64,000 bases of DNA from Rubrivivax sp. (lineage in GTDB: Bacteria; Pseudomonadota; Gammaproteobacteria; Burkholderiales; Burkholderiaceae_C), in assembly GCA_016707445.1 (NCBI GenBank), contig JADJHR010000001.1:310001-374000 (forward strand), written 5' to 3'. Each line of letters opens with the position of its first letter. Positions within the stretch are counted from its first letter, which is position 1. Shown piece after piece: positions 38,055 through 45,975 of the stretch. Made by a program: the position numbers and the translations under genes. A model generated the notes under the pieces. The model was not told the DNA's origin. It ran no database searches and saw only the letters and a program-made list of their open reading frames with translations.

Positions 38055-38326
38055 TTCCGCAGCTGTTTGACCCGTGCTGCGACCTTGGCCTCGAGCTTGG
38101 AGAGGACGACGTCTGCTGGTACGGAGATCCCTGTGCGCTCGTACTGAGCCAACGAGGCGTTGCAACGGGTTGCAAAATCGGTTTGCACCCTCCGAAACTC
38201 AACGGCATTGCGAACCGAAGCCTCGACGAAATCGGTCAGCGTTTCGCCTGGCAACAGCACCGAATCGAGATCAGCGCGAAGCTCAGGATCGACACGCACT
38301 TGAGGAATGACAGCGGTTTTCATCAT
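38051..38326 (-). CDS. Antitoxin, YlcI/YnfO-like
   Basis: 91 residues if started at the first of two adjacent ATGs (38326, then 38323). A longer frame to 38347 would run through the palindromic operator and is rejected. The N-terminal stretch KTAVIPQVRVDPELRADLDSVLLPGETLTDFVEASVRNAVEFRRVQ fits a ribbon-helix-helix DNA-binding fold. The C-terminal helix (LAQYERTGISVPADVVLSKLEAKVAARVKQL) would bind the toxin. It is expected to repress its own promoter. Family assignment is by pattern; pairing with the ParE/RelE toxin is clear from the 4-bp overlap. Confidence 0.85.
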   Translation of the reverse strand: MMKTAVIPQVRVDPELRADLDSVLLPGETLTDFVEASVRNAVEFRRVQTDFATRCNASLAQYERTGISVPADVVLSKLEAKVAARVKQLRK

Positions 38327-38332
38327 GAAAAT

Positions 38333-38350
38333 GTAGTGCATCCGCACTAC
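38333..38350. promoter_or_regulatory. Palindromic operator of the toxin-antitoxin operon
   Basis: GTAGTGCATCCGCACTAC is a perfect 7-bp inverted repeat (GTAGTGC/GCACTAC) with a 4-bp spacer. It lies 6 bp upstream of the antitoxin start on the side where the promoter must be. Ribbon-helix-helix antitoxins bind such short repeats for autoregulation. Confidence 0.75.
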
Positions 38351-39000
38351 ACTTTCAAGCGCTGGCTCCCGGCGGTCAAGAGCGATCTAACGGGATCTCT
38401 CCGTCGTCGCAGTTCGGCCACAAGCTGACGGTCGCGACGGGCCAGTGTCTGGCGCTCAGTCTCATCGATAGCATCGGAGTTTCAAGCACCATCGCCAGAC
38501 TAGGTCTTGGGAGGGCTGAAGTTCATACGCGAAGTGCGGCTTCTTGACTGGCGCGGCGGTTTAGTCGGCAGTTCTCCGACCCTTCACAGCTCGCAGTCTT
38601 GGCGTTGAGCTCAGAGTCGACCCTGAAAGCAGCCACGTCGTGCCGACGCGGCGCGCGACGCCAACCCTGTGGCCGGGTGGCGTACAGCCTATGGCGATGT
38701 GCTTTTGCGGCGAATGCGGCTCAGGCTGCGAAGCGGGGCCCCGGCTCGCGCCTGCCCCGGCCCAAAAACGTCGCCAGCGACCGTCTAGACGTCCGCGTGG
38801 TCAGGAGCTACAGCACCGGCACCCCGAGTACAGACGCCTGCACGGTCATTTGCTGCTGTGCAACATTTGACGCCGACTAGGGTCAACACCTCGTTGATTC
38901 CCTAGGTAACGACCCTACACTTGCACATGAAACGGCGACCAGCAGAGATGCACCTCCACTGGCCGCCGAGTGAACGACTGGTTCTGTTGGCTCGCGCTAC
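38351..39000. other. Gap without recognised gene
   Basis: 650 bp. It has lower GC than most of the window and no frame with convincing codon bias. A minus-strand frame around 38380-38460 is rich in Arg/Leu helix residues but has no start. Probably remnants of mobile or phage DNA. No tRNA or att repeat was noted. Confidence 0.5.
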
Positions 39001-39144
39001 TTAGCGGTCAGGCACGATCAGCGGGAATGCCCGCTTACCGACCTGCGCCGCAAAGAGCTTCTTGCCGTTCTTGAGGGTGATCCACGGGCGGAACACCAGC
39101 TTGAATCCCTCAGGGATCGGCAGCGGCAGCTTCAGTTGCTTCAC
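39001..39144 (-). CDS. Small hypothetical protein (47 aa)
   Basis: A GTG-started frame of 47 codons on the minus strand. A perfect AGGAGG Shine-Dalgarno lies at 39152-39157, seven bases before the GTG. The product begins MKQLKLPLPIPEGFKLVF and ends LIVPDR, with a basic centre (LKNGKKLFAAQVGKR). The strong ribosome site and amphipathic basic sequence make it a likely real gene; function unknown. It follows the 265-residue gene on the same strand with an inverted repeat between. Confidence 0.65.
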   Translation of the reverse strand: MKQLKLPLPIPEGFKLVFRPWITLKNGKKLFAAQVGKRAFPLIVPDR

Positions 39145-39219
39145 GCATATGCCTCCTTTCTGCCGGCCTACCGGCGGTCGGGTTGACTAGGGTCCAGTCG
39201 TTCGATTGGTGCCCGCCTG

Positions 39220-39266
39220 GGCCCTGATGACGTCGTTTCTTCGCGGGAGCAAACGTCATCGGGGCC
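39220..39266. other. Long inverted repeat between two accessory genes
   Basis: GGCCCTGATGACGT (39220-39233) pairs with ACGTCATCGGGGCC (39253-39266), 14 bp with one mismatch, over a 19-nt loop. It lies between the 265-residue gene and the 47-residue gene on the minus strand. There is no T-run on the minus side, so it could be a stabilising or attenuating hairpin instead of a simple terminator. Confidence 0.6.
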
Positions 39267-39322
39267 TTCCTCTTTGCCCCCCGGTAGCAGCGGGCTACGA
39301 CTACCGGGTTCGGCTTATCTCC

Positions 39323-40120
39323 TCATGACGATCCCCCAGGCTGCTTCACGGTGATCTCGATGGTCATGGCCTCGCTCGGCGCCGAGTACATCAGGTCGAA
39401 GATGTTCGCGGCCGTGGTCAGCCACTTGGCGCGGTCTTTGATAGCCCACTCGGCATCCGGCGCAGGCAGCTTGTCGAGGAGACCCTTCACGAACGGGTGC
39501 AGCGTTTCCGGTGGCGGCGGGGGTGGCGGCGGTGGGGCCGTTACCGTATCCGGCGCAGTCTTCGCAGCGCTTGACTGACCGTTGAGCCCAGGCGGCATCG
39601 CCAGCCGGTCCGGCGACAGGTCGAACATGCCCGCCTGTTTCGCAGACCGAATGAAGCTCTGGCGCGCCCGGTCCTTCTGCTTCGGGGCGACACCGGCCTG
39701 CTCAGCCATACGCTCAAGAGCTTGCGGCGGCGGCAGCGTCTGCCCGACCAACTTGTCGTAAAGCGCCTTGAACAGCTGCACCCGCATGAACGCTTCGACC
39801 TTGGCGGCACGCTCGTACTGAGGGTCAACGATGCGGATGCCAAGGTCGGTCAACTCGACGTGGCCCCGGTCGTTGTCGACGATGCCGAACACGCGAGCCG
39901 TCAGGATGCGCAGGCGAAACGCCCCGCCATCCGCCTGCATGCTCAGCTTGATCGCAATCTGAGGCCAGTCTGCGGAGGTGCCGCCTACCGCCTTGACGGC
40001 ATGCGCCACCTCCATCGCATTGGACAGGTCCAGATACGGGAACTCAATGGTCGAACGGCCGCGCGCCTGCTCGGGCTTCTTCGCCGTGTCGGCCTCGGCA
40101 GCCTGGATGTCGTCGCTCAT
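39323..40120 (-). CDS. Accessory protein of unknown function, wHTH-like
   Basis: 265 residues from ATG 40120, which has AAGGAG upstream. The first half begins FPYLDLSNAMEVAHAVKAVGG and continues LTARVFGIVDNDRGHVELTDLGIRIVDP. This winged-helix-like family is scattered among mobile regions of many bacteria. Then come APKQKDRARQSFIRSAKQAGMF, a proline run (PPPPPPPPP) and a C-terminal helical domain with LHPFVKGLLDKLP and WAIKDRAKWLTTAANIFDLMY. No catalytic motif is seen. It may be a regulator or a defence-related helper; unproven. Confidence 0.7.
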   Translation of the reverse strand: MSDDIQAAEADTAKKPEQARGRSTIEFPYLDLSNAMEVAHAVKAVGGTSADWPQIAIKLSMQADGGAFRLRILTARVFGIVDNDRGHVELTDLGIRIVDPQYERAAKVEAFMRVQLFKALYDKLVGQTLPPPQALERMAEQAGVAPKQKDRARQSFIRSAKQAGMFDLSPDRLAMPPGLNGQSSAAKTAPDTVTAPPPPPPPPPETLHPFVKGLLDKLPAPDAEWAIKDRAKWLTTAANIFDLMYSAPSEAMTIEITVKQPGGSS

Positions 40121-40339
40121 GGGGCGCTCCTTGTAGTGGGCACCCCGGATCGTAAACGAGCCGGCGCCGGACTTCAAGCTTGTTTGCGAACATTCGCATA
40201 AGTCCGCAAACGTCTTTTCAGAATAACCAGGAAGCGCATTCGCGGCGGGCAACGTGGGGGGATACATGCTTCGGCGCCGACGCTCTTGTACGAATCTATA
40301 GATCGCGGAAATGGCAGATGGCATCCAACCTGGTTGTTC

Positions 40340-40359
40340 AAAAGCCCGCCGAAGCGGGC
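40340..40359 (-). terminator. Rho-independent terminator with UUCG loop
   Basis: On the minus strand the sequence reads GCCCGC-TTCG-GCGGGC followed by TTTT. The stem is six GC pairs capped by the stable UUCG tetraloop. No protein gene on the minus strand ends here, so it must end an RNA coming from above 40360. Confidence 0.75.
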
Positions 40360-40600
40360 CTTGGGGCGGGTGCTATCTCTCCCGTACCTGCGCCAGTGTG
40401 GACAGCACGCAGGTAGCGGCAGGCCCGCTCAGCTCGGTAGTCGTGCAGCCCCGGGGCTCCCTGCGCTGGGCAACTACTACCTGCCGTACCACTCCGGGCC
40501 TCTACCGCTCCGATGTCCTCAGCTCGGGAACCTCCTTCGGGTTCCTCGGTAAGAGCGGGCGGCAGCTTTGCGGCGACGAAACCTGGACGACGTATGTCTC
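40344..40600 (-). ncRNA. Candidate structured non-coding RNA
   Basis: A nested palindrome lies at 40412-40506: GGTAG/CTACC and AGGCCCG/CGGGCCT on the outside, GGTAGT/ACTACC inside, and AGCCCCGGGGCT at the centre. A second hairpin (GGAACC/GGTTCC) is at about 40527-40545. Read on the minus strand, the block ends in the UUCG terminator. No family (6S, tmRNA, RNase P) is recognised. The 5' end is a guess. Confidence 0.4.
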
Positions 40601-41032
40601 TTGAGGGTCGGAAGGGTAAGTTCGCTGCTATCGGTTGCAGTCATTCGGCCGGCGGCGTCAGCTTCGCACCGATGGCGATCCCGTGAGCCTTCTCGACTCG
40701 GCGACCAACTGCACGTCGACGCCAGCCAGCGTCAAGTTTCAGAGTGGACCGGTCGCTCGCCCCGGCGACCGCTGGCCGGCAGTGATAGGCAGCCATCGAC
40801 GTTCATCCGCCCAAGCCCAACGGCTGCAGACAGTCTTGTTCCTGCCCATCGCAGGCCTGCTCGATGTTCTGCTATGGGCCACGGAAATCCCTGCATCGCC
40901 TTCCTGTAGCGAACTCGCTGCCCTGATCTGACGGTCATCAGGCGGTCACTCTCGCGGGGTCATTCGCGCACGACCCAACCGCCACAACCACCACCATCCC
41001 CGCCAATCCAGCGCGCACCCCTTGCGCAAGGC

Positions 41033-41663
41033 TCAGCTGTCTTCGTCCTGCACAGGCGCGTCTCCCGCGCGCGGAATCAGCAGCCGTTCGATGATGTTGC
41101 CCGAGATGCTGGCGGCGCCGTCGGAGATCAGGTGCATCAGCGTGGGCACCACCTCGTCGGGCGTCGAGGTTCCCAGTGCGCGTTCATACATCGCCAATTC
41201 GTTGGCACTGGCCGATTGCAGGAACACGGGCGTGGCCACCAGGCCGGGCGAAACCGCGTTGATGCGCACGCCAAAGGGCCGCAGTTCGTGCGCTGCGCAC
41301 TTCACCAGGCCGACGATGCCGGCCTTGCTGGTCGCATAGGCCGCCGCCCCTGGCCAGGCCCGACGTGAACGCCAGGATGGACCCGAAGCGATATCGTTTC
41401 ATCACCGGGAACAGGGCACGCAGAAAGTAGAAGACGCCTGACAGGTTGACATTGAGATGGCGTTGCCATTGATCGTCGCCGATGTCTTCGATCGGTGCGC
41501 GCTGTTGAATGGCGCTGCTCAGGATCGCAGCGTCGACGCGGCCGGTGCGTGCCAGCGTTCCGGCGCCGGCCGCCACGCAGGCCAGCACGGTGGCGCGGCC
41601 GACGCCCGACGCCGGGCCCACCACCGGCACGGTGCGACCTGAAAAATCGCTATGAACCTTCAT
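41033..41663 (-). pseudogene. Short-chain dehydrogenase/reductase, broken
   Basis: An SDR with several lesions. The N-terminus (VPVVGPASGVGRATVLACVAAGA) keeps the GxxxGxG-like nucleotide motif, but about 40 residues that should follow, including the NNAG strand, are shortened into RTGRVDAAILSSA. NLSGVFYFLRALFPVMKR and GSILAFTSGLA follow. Near 41340 the frame shifts, losing the YxxxK region, and resumes at KCAAHELRPFGVRINAVSPGLVATPVF. The internal deletion together with the shift makes it non-functional. Confidence 0.8.
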
Positions 41664-42010
41664 GGCGTATCGGCTGTGGGTGGCGGCATTCCGGTGACCT
41701 GTTGGTCGAGCGCTGAATGCCAGGACTGGAACGACCTGCCCTACATCTGGCCGTCCTGGGCACCCGAGTTCTGGGCCCACGACATGAACGCCAACCACGA
41801 ACCACGCTGAAGCGGCCCGCATGTTCGACGTCGACGATCACACCCATCTGGCCCCGATCAACGCAGGCCGCCTGTCAGGCCTGCCGGGCGTGCAGTAGCA
41901 GGCCGACGCGGAGGCCCTGGTGCTCGATGGCCATCGCATCGGTGTGAAGGACCTCTTTCACCCCGAGCGCCTTCGCACCGCGCCCTTGGCAGCGTGTCCC
42001 CCGTGGCGCC
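41664..42010. other. Gap with possible enzyme remnant
   Basis: On the plus strand about 41718-41900 encodes WNDLPYIWPSWAPEFWAHDMN before a stop, then FDVDDHTHLAPINAGRLSGLPG before another stop. The pieces look like parts of a metabolic enzyme, possibly an amidohydrolase, but are too short to name. Confidence 0.35.
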
Positions 42011-42706
42011 TCAGCGTCGCAAGTTCGCGCGGCGAAAGGTCAAATTGAAGCGCACGTTGTCGGTCAGAACGTGGTGGTCTTCGCGCAGCACGTCAATGCC
42101 ATGGAAGTTCAGGCGGGCCGGGCCGCCCCAGACGACGATGTCCCCGTGTTCGAGGCGCACGCGGCGCGGCCGATCCGCGCGCGCGCCGCCGCCCCACAGA
42201 AACGTTGCCGGCACACCCAGGGAGACGGAAACGATCGGTGCGTCGAAGTCTTGTTCGTTTCGATCCTGATGAAGCGACAGGCGAGCACCCGGTGCATACC
42301 GGTTGATGAGGCAAGCATCTGGCTCGAAGTGCGCGAAGCCTGCCGCAAGGGCGGCTCGCGCGGCCAGGCGGGCAAAGCGCTCTGGCATCGCGGGCCAGGG
42401 CCGGCCCGTCTGCGGATCGACCGCGTCGTAGCGATACCCGCTGTGGTCGCTCAGCCATCCGGCATGGCCGCAGTTGCTCATCGCGACCGACATGCGCCAG
42501 CCGCGAGCCGTTGTCATGCAACGCAAGGGTGCCGCTTGCGTGACATGCTCAATTGCAGCCAGCAAGGCCGGCGCTTCGTTGACGGCGTAGCCTCGCAGGA
42601 CCACGGCACCGGGTTCGAGTTCGAGATCAAGGTCATTACCCTTGCCGGTCAACGGTGTCGCCCGATCAAACAAGTCGCCTTGCGCAGCCGGATCAGTTCG
42701 CGTCAT
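42011..42706 (-). CDS. alkB: DNA oxidative demethylase AlkB
   Basis: 231 residues. It is a 2-oxoglutarate/Fe(II) dioxygenase that removes methyl groups from 1-methyladenine and 3-methylcytosine. The substrate loop MSVAMSNCGHAGWLSD is present. ACLINRYAPGARLSLHQDRNE supplies the HxD iron ligands, LNFHGIDVLRED the distal His, and NVRFNLTFRRA the two Arg that bind 2OG. It is last in the order ada, oxygenase, alkB. Its start overlaps the oxygenase stop by 14 bp. Confidence 0.95.
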   Translation of the reverse strand: MTRTDPAAQGDLFDRATPLTGKGNDLDLELEPGAVVLRGYAVNEAPALLAAIEHVTQAAPLRCMTTARGWRMSVAMSNCGHAGWLSDHSGYRYDAVDPQTGRPWPAMPERFARLAARAALAAGFAHFEPDACLINRYAPGARLSLHQDRNEQDFDAPIVSVSLGVPATFLWGGGARADRPRRVRLEHGDIVVWGGPARLNFHGIDVLREDHHVLTDNVRFNLTFRRANLRR

Positions 42707-43412
42707 GGAAGATGACCCCGAGCGTGTGTCGACGCCCTTCGATGATCCTGCTGACGCCGTGGCGCAGCTTCACTCGGTAGTCGCCCCGCGTGCCCTGCAC
42801 CGGACGGCTGTTGACCGCGAAGACGACGGCATCGCCCTTGCTCAGCGGCACGACCGAGGCGCGCGTCTGCATGCGCGGGCGTTGCTCGGTCAGCACGAAT
42901 TCGCCACCGCTGAAGTCGATCCCAGGCTCAGACAGCAGCACCGCCACTTGCAGCGGAAAGACATGCTCTCCGTACAGGTCCTGGTGCAGGCAGTTGTAGT
43001 CGCCAGCGCCGTACTGCAGCAGCAAAGACGTCGGTCGGCACTGGCCGGAAGCGGCGCAGCGCGGGGGGAACCCCGGGGCCCGGGGGGGGGGGCCCCCCGG
43101 CCCCGGGGGCGGGGGCCCGGGGGGGGGGGGGGGGGGGGGGGGGGAGAGGGGGGGGAAGGCTGCAAGGGGCGGCAGCGGATAGGAAAAGTAGCGGTACTCG
43201 CCGCGCCCGAACCCGTAGCGCGCCATCACGACATGGCTGCGAAAGCCCGCTTCCATGCCGTAGAGGGACGCGATGTGGTCGCACTCGGGCGCTGTCAACA
43301 AACTGCCCAGCACGGCCCAGCCCTGCGCCTCGAGCTCACTTTCAAGCCCCGCAAGATCGATGCCTTGCACGCGCGCAGTGATGTCGTCGTGCACCAGGTC
43401 GTCGCGCCTCAC
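42693..43412 (-). CDS. 2OG-Fe(II) oxygenase of the ada operon (assembly artefact inside)
   Basis: 239 residues as read. Both ends match a conserved family found beside ada/alkB: VQGIDLAGLESELEAQGWAVL at the start, LLLQYGAGDYNCLHQDLYGEHVFPLQ with the HxD iron ligands, GGEFVLTEQRPRMQ, and KLRHGVSRIIEGRRHTLGVIFHDAN with the distal His. In between, about 43061-43156 is a G-run that translates to PPPPPPPPGPPPPGPGG, which no homologue should have. The middle of the gene is therefore unreliable, though the frame survives. It overlaps ada by 4 bp. Confidence 0.85.
   Translation of the reverse strand: MRRDDLVHDDITARVQGIDLAGLESELEAQGWAVLGSLLTAPECDHIASLYGMEAGFRSHVVMARYGFGRGEYRYFSYPLPPLAAFPPLSPPPPPPPPGPPPPGPGGPPPRAPGFPPRCAASGQCRPTSLLLQYGAGDYNCLHQDLYGEHVFPLQVAVLLSEPGIDFSGGEFVLTEQRPRMQTRASVVPLSKGDAVVFAVNSRPVQGTRGDYRVKLRHGVSRIIEGRRHTLGVIFHDAN
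43061..43156. other. Poly-G low-complexity artefact
   Basis: Almost pure G (or C on the minus strand) for about 95 bp, including an uninterrupted run of more than 30 G. It sits inside a conserved enzyme gene. Two-colour Illumina chemistry calls dark cycles as G, so the run is probably a sequencing or gap-filling error. Confidence 0.8.
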
Positions 43413-44500
43413 GCCGTCTGCTCCTGTTCGCGATGGGCGTGTACTTTCGATTCGCGCGTTATCAATTCACGCTTTCGATCGACGCCCCATCGGTAGCCCG
43501 ATAGACCGCCGTCATGTCGAACCACACGGTGGCAGGGGATGGCCACCGCGATGGCGTTGGCCGCGCAGGCACCCGCCACCGCGCGCACCGACCGCGGCGA
43601 TCCGATCTTCTTCGCGATGCTGGTGTAGGTCGCCGTTTCGCCCGCCGGAATCTCGCGCAGCGCCAGCCAGACGCGCTGCTGAAACGCCGTGCCTCGCACG
43701 TCCAGCGGCAAGGCGTGTCCGTGCGCAGGGGCCTCGACCAGTCCGACCACCTGGGCCATCAACTGCTCGTACGCCGGGTCTGCGCCGACGAGTTGTGCGT
43801 TTGGAAAGCGGTTTTCGAGTTCGCGCACCAGGCCGTCCGGGTCGTCGCCGAGCATGATCGCTGCGACGCCCTTGGTGCTGGATGCGACAAGGATGGCGCC
43901 GAGCGAGCATTGGCCGACGGCGAAGCTCAGCACTTCGTGCGCGCCACCTGCGCGGTAGCGGGTCGGGCTCATGCCGAGTACAGCGGCCGAGGCTTCGTAG
44001 AAACGGCCGTTCGATCCGAAGCCTGCGTCGTGAAACGCTTCAGTGACTGTCCCGGGTTTGGCCAGGCCCGTGCGCAAACGCGCCGAACGACCCGCCGCCG
44101 CGTAGGCCTTCGGCGTCAGGCCCGTCGCCTTCCTGAAGAGGCGGTGGAAGTAGTGAGGGCTGAGTTCGACGGACTGCGCGAGCTGCGTCAGTGAAAGTGG
44201 CTCAATCGATTCGTCGATGAGTCTGCAAGCCTTGGTCACGATGGCCGTGTTCGCCGCGTCGATGGAGATGCCACCCGGGTTGCAACGGCGGCAGGCCCGA
44301 AAGCCCGCGGCCTCGGCCGCGGCAACGCTCAGATGCAGTTGCACGTTCTTCGGGTTTGCCAGGCGAGACGGGCACGATGGCCGACAGTAGATGCCCGTCG
44401 TCTTCACCGAATACCAGAACGCACCATCGGCGGTCTTGTCACGGGCGACGACGCTGGCCCAACGTGGATCCTGCGTGATATCGGATGCGTGCGCCTTCAT
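43409..44500 (-). CDS. ada: Bifunctional Ada regulator/O6-methylguanine-DNA methyltransferase
   Basis: 363 residues from ATG 44500. The N-terminal domain carries TGIYCRPSCPSR and FRACRRCNPG, four Cys that hold zinc; the first is the phosphotriester-methyl acceptor. An AraC-type HTH follows (LTQLAQSVELSPHYFHRLFRKATGLTPKAY). The C-terminal domain has the methyltransferase signature AIPCHRVVRHDGGLSGYRWG with the active Cys. Methylation turns the protein into an activator of its own operon. The oxygenase and alkB genes follow with overlaps. No clear Ada box was recognised upstream. Confidence 0.95.
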   Translation of the reverse strand: MKAHASDITQDPRWASVVARDKTADGAFWYSVKTTGIYCRPSCPSRLANPKNVQLHLSVAAAEAAGFRACRRCNPGGISIDAANTAIVTKACRLIDESIEPLSLTQLAQSVELSPHYFHRLFRKATGLTPKAYAAAGRSARLRTGLAKPGTVTEAFHDAGFGSNGRFYEASAAVLGMSPTRYRAGGAHEVLSFAVGQCSLGAILVASSTKGVAAIMLGDDPDGLVRELENRFPNAQLVGADPAYEQLMAQVVGLVEAPAHGHALPLDVRGTAFQQRVWLALREIPAGETATYTSIAKKIGSPRSVRAVAGACAANAIAVAIPCHRVVRHDGGLSGYRWGVDRKRELITRESKVHAHREQEQTA

Positions 44501-44841
44501 GATGTCTTGCTCAAAGTGGTCAGGTGCGCAGTGTCGCCACGGACATCGTACGGCGCACTCCGAGTCTTGCTTTCGAATCGAGGGTCGGACACGCGAGAAC
44601 CGGGCGGTCGCGGCAGACAGCTTCAGGCCCCGCCACCGAACCTGCCGATGTCTCAGCGCGACGCAGCCGTTCGTTCGAAACCTCGGTCTCCAAGAGGGCG
44701 CAGGCGTTGCGATGGACAACTTTCGCGTCAAGGCGATCGACGTGATGGGGCAGAACAACGCGCTGATCCGTGACCCGCTTCAACGCGAGCGCACGGGCCA
44801 CGGCTTGCGTGCAGCGTGTCCAGCGGCCTGCCCCCCAAGGC
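44501..44841. other. Intergenic gap with telA remnant
   Basis: 341 bp between ada and the alpha/beta hydrolase gene. It holds the ada promoter region on one side and the telA fragment on the other. No other gene is seen. Confidence 0.5.
44709..44779 (+). pseudogene. telA 3'-region remnant A
   Basis: 71 bp match 28181-28251 inside telA with four mismatches. The translation reads MDNFRVKAIDVMGQNNALIRD, against MDSFRAKAIDVMGQNNALIRD in TelA. Similarity stops abruptly at both ends, and the surrounding frame is not otherwise TelA-like. Confidence 0.85.
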
Positions 44842-45957
44842 TCAGGGCTTCAGCGCCACTTTGAAGAAGCCCAGGATCGCCGCGTTGAACTCGCGGTGAA
44901 ATGCCACCCTGTTGAAGCCGGGCTGACTGTTGCACAACGGGGGCGCCATCGCAGCAAAGCGCGGCGTGCAGGGCGCCAGGAAGTCGAAGTGGCCGGCATT
45001 CGGCACCTCGCGGTAATCCAGTGGCTTGGGCAGCGCCGCACGCACCGGTTCGACGTACCAGGGTTGCGGCAGCACCACGTCTTGTTCAGCGCGCCACAGC
45101 TGGATGGGCACCGAAATGGCCCCAAGCGATGCCTGCGTGAAGGTGAACCCGAGCGCCGGCGCCGCGACCACGGCGGCGCGCACACGTGTGTCACGGTCTG
45201 GTTGAACCATGGCGGCCACCATGGCTGCCGTAGCAGCGGGCTGCCGCGCCACCAACTGACAAGGGTAGTCACCCGGGCGTTGCTGGCAATGCGGCGCGAT
45301 GCGCCCCAGATCAGCGGCACCACCCACCACGGTCAGTGCGGTGAAGGCACCCGACGAAAAGCCGAACACGCCAATGCGTGCGGCATCGATGTGGTCTCGG
45401 CCAGGCCACTTCGTCAGCATGTGGTCGATCACGCGGCTGATGTGACGCGGGCGATCCATCATCGACGCCGCTCTGCTCTGATCGGCGTGGTTGTCACCCG
45501 TGTGCGCGACAGCGGCAACGACAAAGCCCGCCTGGGCCAAAGCAACCGCCGTGTCGTGGTGAGAGAGAGAAGAGCCCCCATTGCCGTGCGAGATCACGAT
45601 CAGCGGCAAGCCCTGGCCTGCGACGGCGCCGCCGCGCGCGATGTTGAGCGTGAAGGGGCCGAGATCGACCTGCTGCGCCACCGCCTCGGTGGGATACCAG
45701 ACCGATACCTCCAGCGGCTTGTCTGCGCCGTCGGCGGCCTGCAGGGTCTCGAAGCCAGCGGCAATGGGCGCTGCCGCTTGCGCCGGCGACAGCAACACGG
45801 CGGAGATGCAGAGAAGTGCCGAACAGACCAGGCGAGAAATGAAGCGGTAGCTTGTGATCGGGGGCTTCAGACACGACCGGGTGGTCGACTGTTTGATGCG
45901 GGGCATCGTTTTCATGGGTTCAGGTCTTGATCGGTAGAAGTTGAGTCGGGTTTGCAT
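44842..45957 (-). CDS. Exported alpha/beta hydrolase (dienelactone/PAF-acetylhydrolase-like)
   Basis: 371 residues from ATG 45957, chosen because AAGGA precedes it; ATG 45915 is an alternative. An N-terminal hydrophobic segment (LVCSALLCISAVLLSPAQA) after a basic stretch is a Sec signal. The fold shows the oxyanion loop VISHGNGGSSLSHHD, the nucleophile elbow GVFGFSSGA with Ser, and a late His in VPNAGHFDF. The family hydrolyses short esters. It is cotranscribed with the DUF6622-like membrane gene, 18 bp upstream. Substrate unknown. Confidence 0.85.
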   Translation of the reverse strand: MQTRLNFYRSRPEPMKTMPRIKQSTTRSCLKPPITSYRFISRLVCSALLCISAVLLSPAQAAAPIAAGFETLQAADGADKPLEVSVWYPTEAVAQQVDLGPFTLNIARGGAVAGQGLPLIVISHGNGGSSLSHHDTAVALAQAGFVVAAVAHTGDNHADQSRAASMMDRPRHISRVIDHMLTKWPGRDHIDAARIGVFGFSSGAFTALTVVGGAADLGRIAPHCQQRPGDYPCQLVARQPAATAAMVAAMVQPDRDTRVRAAVVAAPALGFTFTQASLGAISVPIQLWRAEQDVVLPQPWYVEPVRAALPKPLDYREVPNAGHFDFLAPCTPRFAAMAPPLCNSQPGFNRVAFHREFNAAILGFFKVALKP

Positions 45958-45975
45958 GAAGCGGTCCTTGGGGTG

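Larger units (their letters stand above)
40121..41032. other. Low-coding accessory gap with a structured element
   Basis: About 910 bp without a convincing protein gene. The DUF-like gene's promoter should lie just above 40121. The central part holds the hairpin-rich element described below. The stretch 40620-41032 has only frames with poor codon bias. Confidence 0.5.

Noticed and set aside
38599..38880. 93-codon plus-strand frame in the island
   Set aside because: Poor codon bias, no Shine-Dalgarno and no family match.
40311..40604. 97-codon plus-strand frame over the hairpin-rich element
   Set aside because: It runs through nested palindromes and has no ribosome site; RNA structure is the simpler reading.
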